Shown here piece by piece: positions 8,401 through 9,344 of a stretch of 9,344 nt of DNA. Under the pieces are notes generated by a model. It saw only the letters and a list, made by a program, of their open reading frames with translations, was not told where the DNA came from and searched no databases. The stretch is taken from NCBI GenBank assembly GCA_025210575.1, contig JAOARK010000343.1:1-9344 (forward strand). Reading direction: 5' to 3'. Position numbers and translations under genes: made by a program. Each line of letters starts with the position of its first letter. The first letter of the stretch is position 1. This DNA is from Schleiferiaceae bacterium (GTDB lineage Bacteria; Bacteroidota; Bacteroidia; Flavobacteriales; Schleiferiaceae).

Positions 8401-9344
8401 ACCTGGGACATCGGAGGAATTCTTGTGGGCGAAGTAGTTTTGTTAGAACTCGATTTTGCTGTAGATCAAGTCAATATGAATACCATTGTGACGAACACCA
8501 CCAGCAACTTAAAATCTAATCTCGCTGACATTGACAATACCAACAATGTTGGTAGCGCAACCATCTTGGTTGTGCATGACTTTGATGGAGATGGGGTAGG
8601 GTACCTTGACGATATTGATGACGATAATGATGGGATTCTGGATGTAGTGGAAATTGCCTGTTCTGATATTTATGCAACAAACCTTGTTTCTGTGGATGCA
8701 CAAAACGCTACAGGTAAACTCGCAAATGGAACTAATTTTACGGCCTCTCTTTTGGATAACGATAATGACATTAGCGTTTACCCTTCTGATTGTGCATTTT
8801 CTTCATCCAATTTTTATCAATCTCCTTCGTCAATCAGTTCGTTCGGAATTCACATTGACTCGAACCAAGTTGATGCTGGCTTACTAGAGATTACATTTGA
8901 TAAAGAGGTGGTTAATCCTGTTATAAACATTGCTGGTCTAGAAAATGCTATTCTTGACTTTTCGGCTACACCTGGCCTTTCTATAAGCAAGGTTATCGGA
9001 AACACAAACCTTGATGCCACAAGTACTTCTGCTTTGGTGTTTGACACTTCTGCGGTGGTTGGTGCAAAAGAACCGGATTGTTTTATTGCAAATCAAAGTC
9101 AAAGCGCCTATGGCACTATTCGCCTAAACGGAAAGTATTCAACCATCAAGATTAATTTGCTCTCTACTGATGCCAATAACTTTACCGAGAAATTTAAAAT
9201 GGCTGTAGGTGAGTTTGAGTGCTATACCGATACAGATAAAGATGGTATTGTTGATCGCCTTGATTTAGATAGCGACAATGACGGAATAGCCGATGTTATT
9301 GAAGCGGGTGGCACAGATGGCAACGGTAACGGAATGATTGGAAG
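5431..9344 (+). CDS. Giant secreted adhesin-like protein, 5' part (Ig-like modules, DUF11, thrombospondin type 3 repeats)
   Basis: The frame is open from the ATG at 5431 to the window end (1304 codons), so the C-terminus is missing. A signal peptide is visible: Lys42, the hydrophobic stretch SLCLFTLFFQCFA (43-55) and SSA before Gln59. A second hydrophobic run (12-29) makes the N-terminus unusually long, and Met22 (5494) is an alternative start. Residues 60-840 are about eight divergent beta-sandwich modules; those from 164 on carry paired cysteines, the second often in D-x-C-G. Residues 684-755 resemble SprB-type repeats (PYTYIIN, GLEKGLYSVNVKDGCG). Residues 842-928 resemble the Ig-like domains of CHU_C proteins (PNAGTGDTAYV, GTYTFDYKVDGAC). 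Residues 930-1048 are a DUF11 domain (IENNGPNHVT, DDVIPAGLTLLG). Residues 1050-1073 (DFDGDGVGYLDDIDDDNDG) and 1267-1295 (DTDKDGIVDRLDLDSDNDG) are thrombospondin type 3 Ca-binding segments flanking an unassigned beta-rich domain. The family suggests T9SS export and a role in adhesion or gliding. The expected gliding-associated or type A tail lies beyond the window. Its specific ligand is unknown. Confidence 0.93.
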   Translation, partial: MKNYTTPKASQWLVYVLEIGLMIVHTFSAKKNSSYFNSWAFKSLCLFTLFFQCFASSAQTQTSISHTDESCLGNAEVEVVLSNTSTGTHYEILFFYTPGALSPTYSSGTIISTGTDITYKFFGLQDGDYQITVDSANNSIKTIVDTILDVSVPVSIAQTSTYTCSGWEIDPAFQAGFPSSYSVLDHAAQSIGLDNLHVDSIARGINITTVILRSLDVCGNTVDLPISLPEYSYDYNTQDISYQHKYTSCSAGQTSITYQYDVGNNNVTHFDGAFPVTVTNQFIKNGTTDTTTVGPFIISNTSNYKSSSQNLTLDVDENYKLVTTVVDQCGNSIVGNPKSFTTKMSYSLQSRNTNLCGKKYMRVRNLVGEGPGVYHMHFLQVPSGFNPENYRSEFSTDGDGDSLTGTFTSNVNSSQVVNFGSSNTSLPDGFYQLQITDDCGRSVTKSVTLNTSGGTPYAGLKRVTPGCGDHSSIAVEISGTRFFHKTLLTSAPAPWLSYHSLNASDLPVQVDSFLTPNNRHFKMTEMTEGTYDFHFYYTCDTTDKLTFSHTVPSSPHNYGFDSLNIEKTCAGFSLIGSFYTKGSNFSLAIQRESSPGDWSSPLGTGGQYNLFTNAGSQSYNATHHPFNTPIFIQSGKYRFIYSPKVLNTSSNNINNTLACDYEVLEELNIEIGEITLNDYFVFECAPHEHELLLDINGVEPYTYIINSEDNPYFVSDTTSTPIFQGLEKGLYSVNVKDGCGAQRTFYFFISAPRLPSIMPFNLCNGSTSGFLKSPAIAYAQYKWTKGNDTTTLGTSHVLNFATFNDNVDTGLYKLTISSFPPGACFDGMQLSYHVPAGLSSNPPNAGTGDTAYVSSDIDIPVNLRDYINGPFDSWGSFTETTVPSSGLEFNGLFYPSQAGPGTYTFDYKVDGACVNSDITTVTVIATAVSDLEVKMRFSETAPTEGDSIKCFITIENNGPNHVTSARLDDVIPAGLTLLGNTPDKGLYANDTWDIGGILVGEVVLLELDFAVDQVNMNTIVTNTTSNLKSNLADIDNTNNVGSATILVVHDFDGDGVGYLDDIDDDNDGILDVVEIACSDIYATNLVSVDAQNATGKLANGTNFTASLLDNDNDISVYPSDCAFSSSNFYQSPSSISSFGIHIDSNQVDAGLLEITFDKEVVNPVINIAGLENAILDFSATPGLSISKVIGNTNLDATSTSALVFDTSAVVGAKEPDCFIANQSQSAYGTIRLNGKYSTIKINLLSTDANNFTEKFKMAVGEFECYTDTDKDGIVDRLDLDSDNDGIADVIEAGGTDGNGNGMIG
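5920..7902 (+). repeat. Tandem array of seven cysteine-paired Ig-like modules in the adhesin
   Basis: Within the giant adhesin the cysteines fall in ordered pairs: 164/218, 249/329, 356/439, 467/539, 569/659, 684/739 and 763/824. First cysteines are spaced 79 to 115 residues apart. The second cysteine lies in DVCG, DQCG, DDCG or DGCG in four modules and in degenerate forms (YTCD, LACD, GACF) in the others. The copies have diverged so far at DNA level that there is no nucleotide repeat; the repeat is visible only in the protein. Confidence 0.6.

Noticed and set aside
8509..8703. Two overlapping - strand ORFs rich in His, Gln and Ile
   Set aside because: They are complementary to the Asp/Asn-rich calcium-binding and DUF11 coding segment, whose codons generate such shadows.

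Overview
This window comes from a low-GC member of the Bacteroidota, most likely a flavobacterium-like marine or freshwater lineage. The basis is a C-terminal type IX secretion (T9SS) sorting domain, a giant mosaic adhesin with DUF11-type and thrombospondin type 3 calcium-binding segments, a Bacteroidota-style -7 promoter element (TAnnTTTG), and the absence of strong Shine-Dalgarno sites. I cannot name the species from sequence alone.

Layout. (1) Positions 1-1844, + strand: the 3' end of a secreted T9SS cargo protein. In order it holds the end of a parallel beta-helix, a CARDB-like domain, an Ig-like domain, a beta-sandwich, a PKD domain and a type A sorting domain. It is followed by a clear intrinsic terminator (1872-1898). 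(2) Positions 1902-5009, - strand: a 1035-residue predicted lipoprotein of unknown function, convergent with gene 1. It has a long Pro/Lys/Ser tether after the lipidated cysteine and two short stretches resembling phage tail-fibre or virion-protein modules. (3) Positions 5010-5430: a divergent intergenic region. It carries a good -7 element for the lipoprotein, two short palindromes, a pair of 9-bp direct repeats 42 bp apart, and a possible 43-codon small ORF (5293-5424). (4) Positions 5431-9344, + strand: the first 1304 codons of a giant secreted adhesin-like protein that runs off the window. It is open throughout. It has a signal peptide, a tandem array of about seven divergent Ig-like modules each with a pair of cysteines, an SprB/CHU-type Ig-like stretch, a DUF11 domain, and two thrombospondin type 3 Ca-binding segments flanking an unassigned beta-rich domain.

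Taken together, all three large genes encode envelope or extracellular proteins: two likely T9SS substrates and one lipoprotein. They appear to be separate transcription units (convergent, then divergent), not an operon. Nothing here is a complete recognisable defence, metabolic or mobile system. The best candidates for novelty are the orphan lipoprotein and the cysteine-paired module array of the adhesin. No rRNA, tRNA, CRISPR array or insertion sequence was seen.
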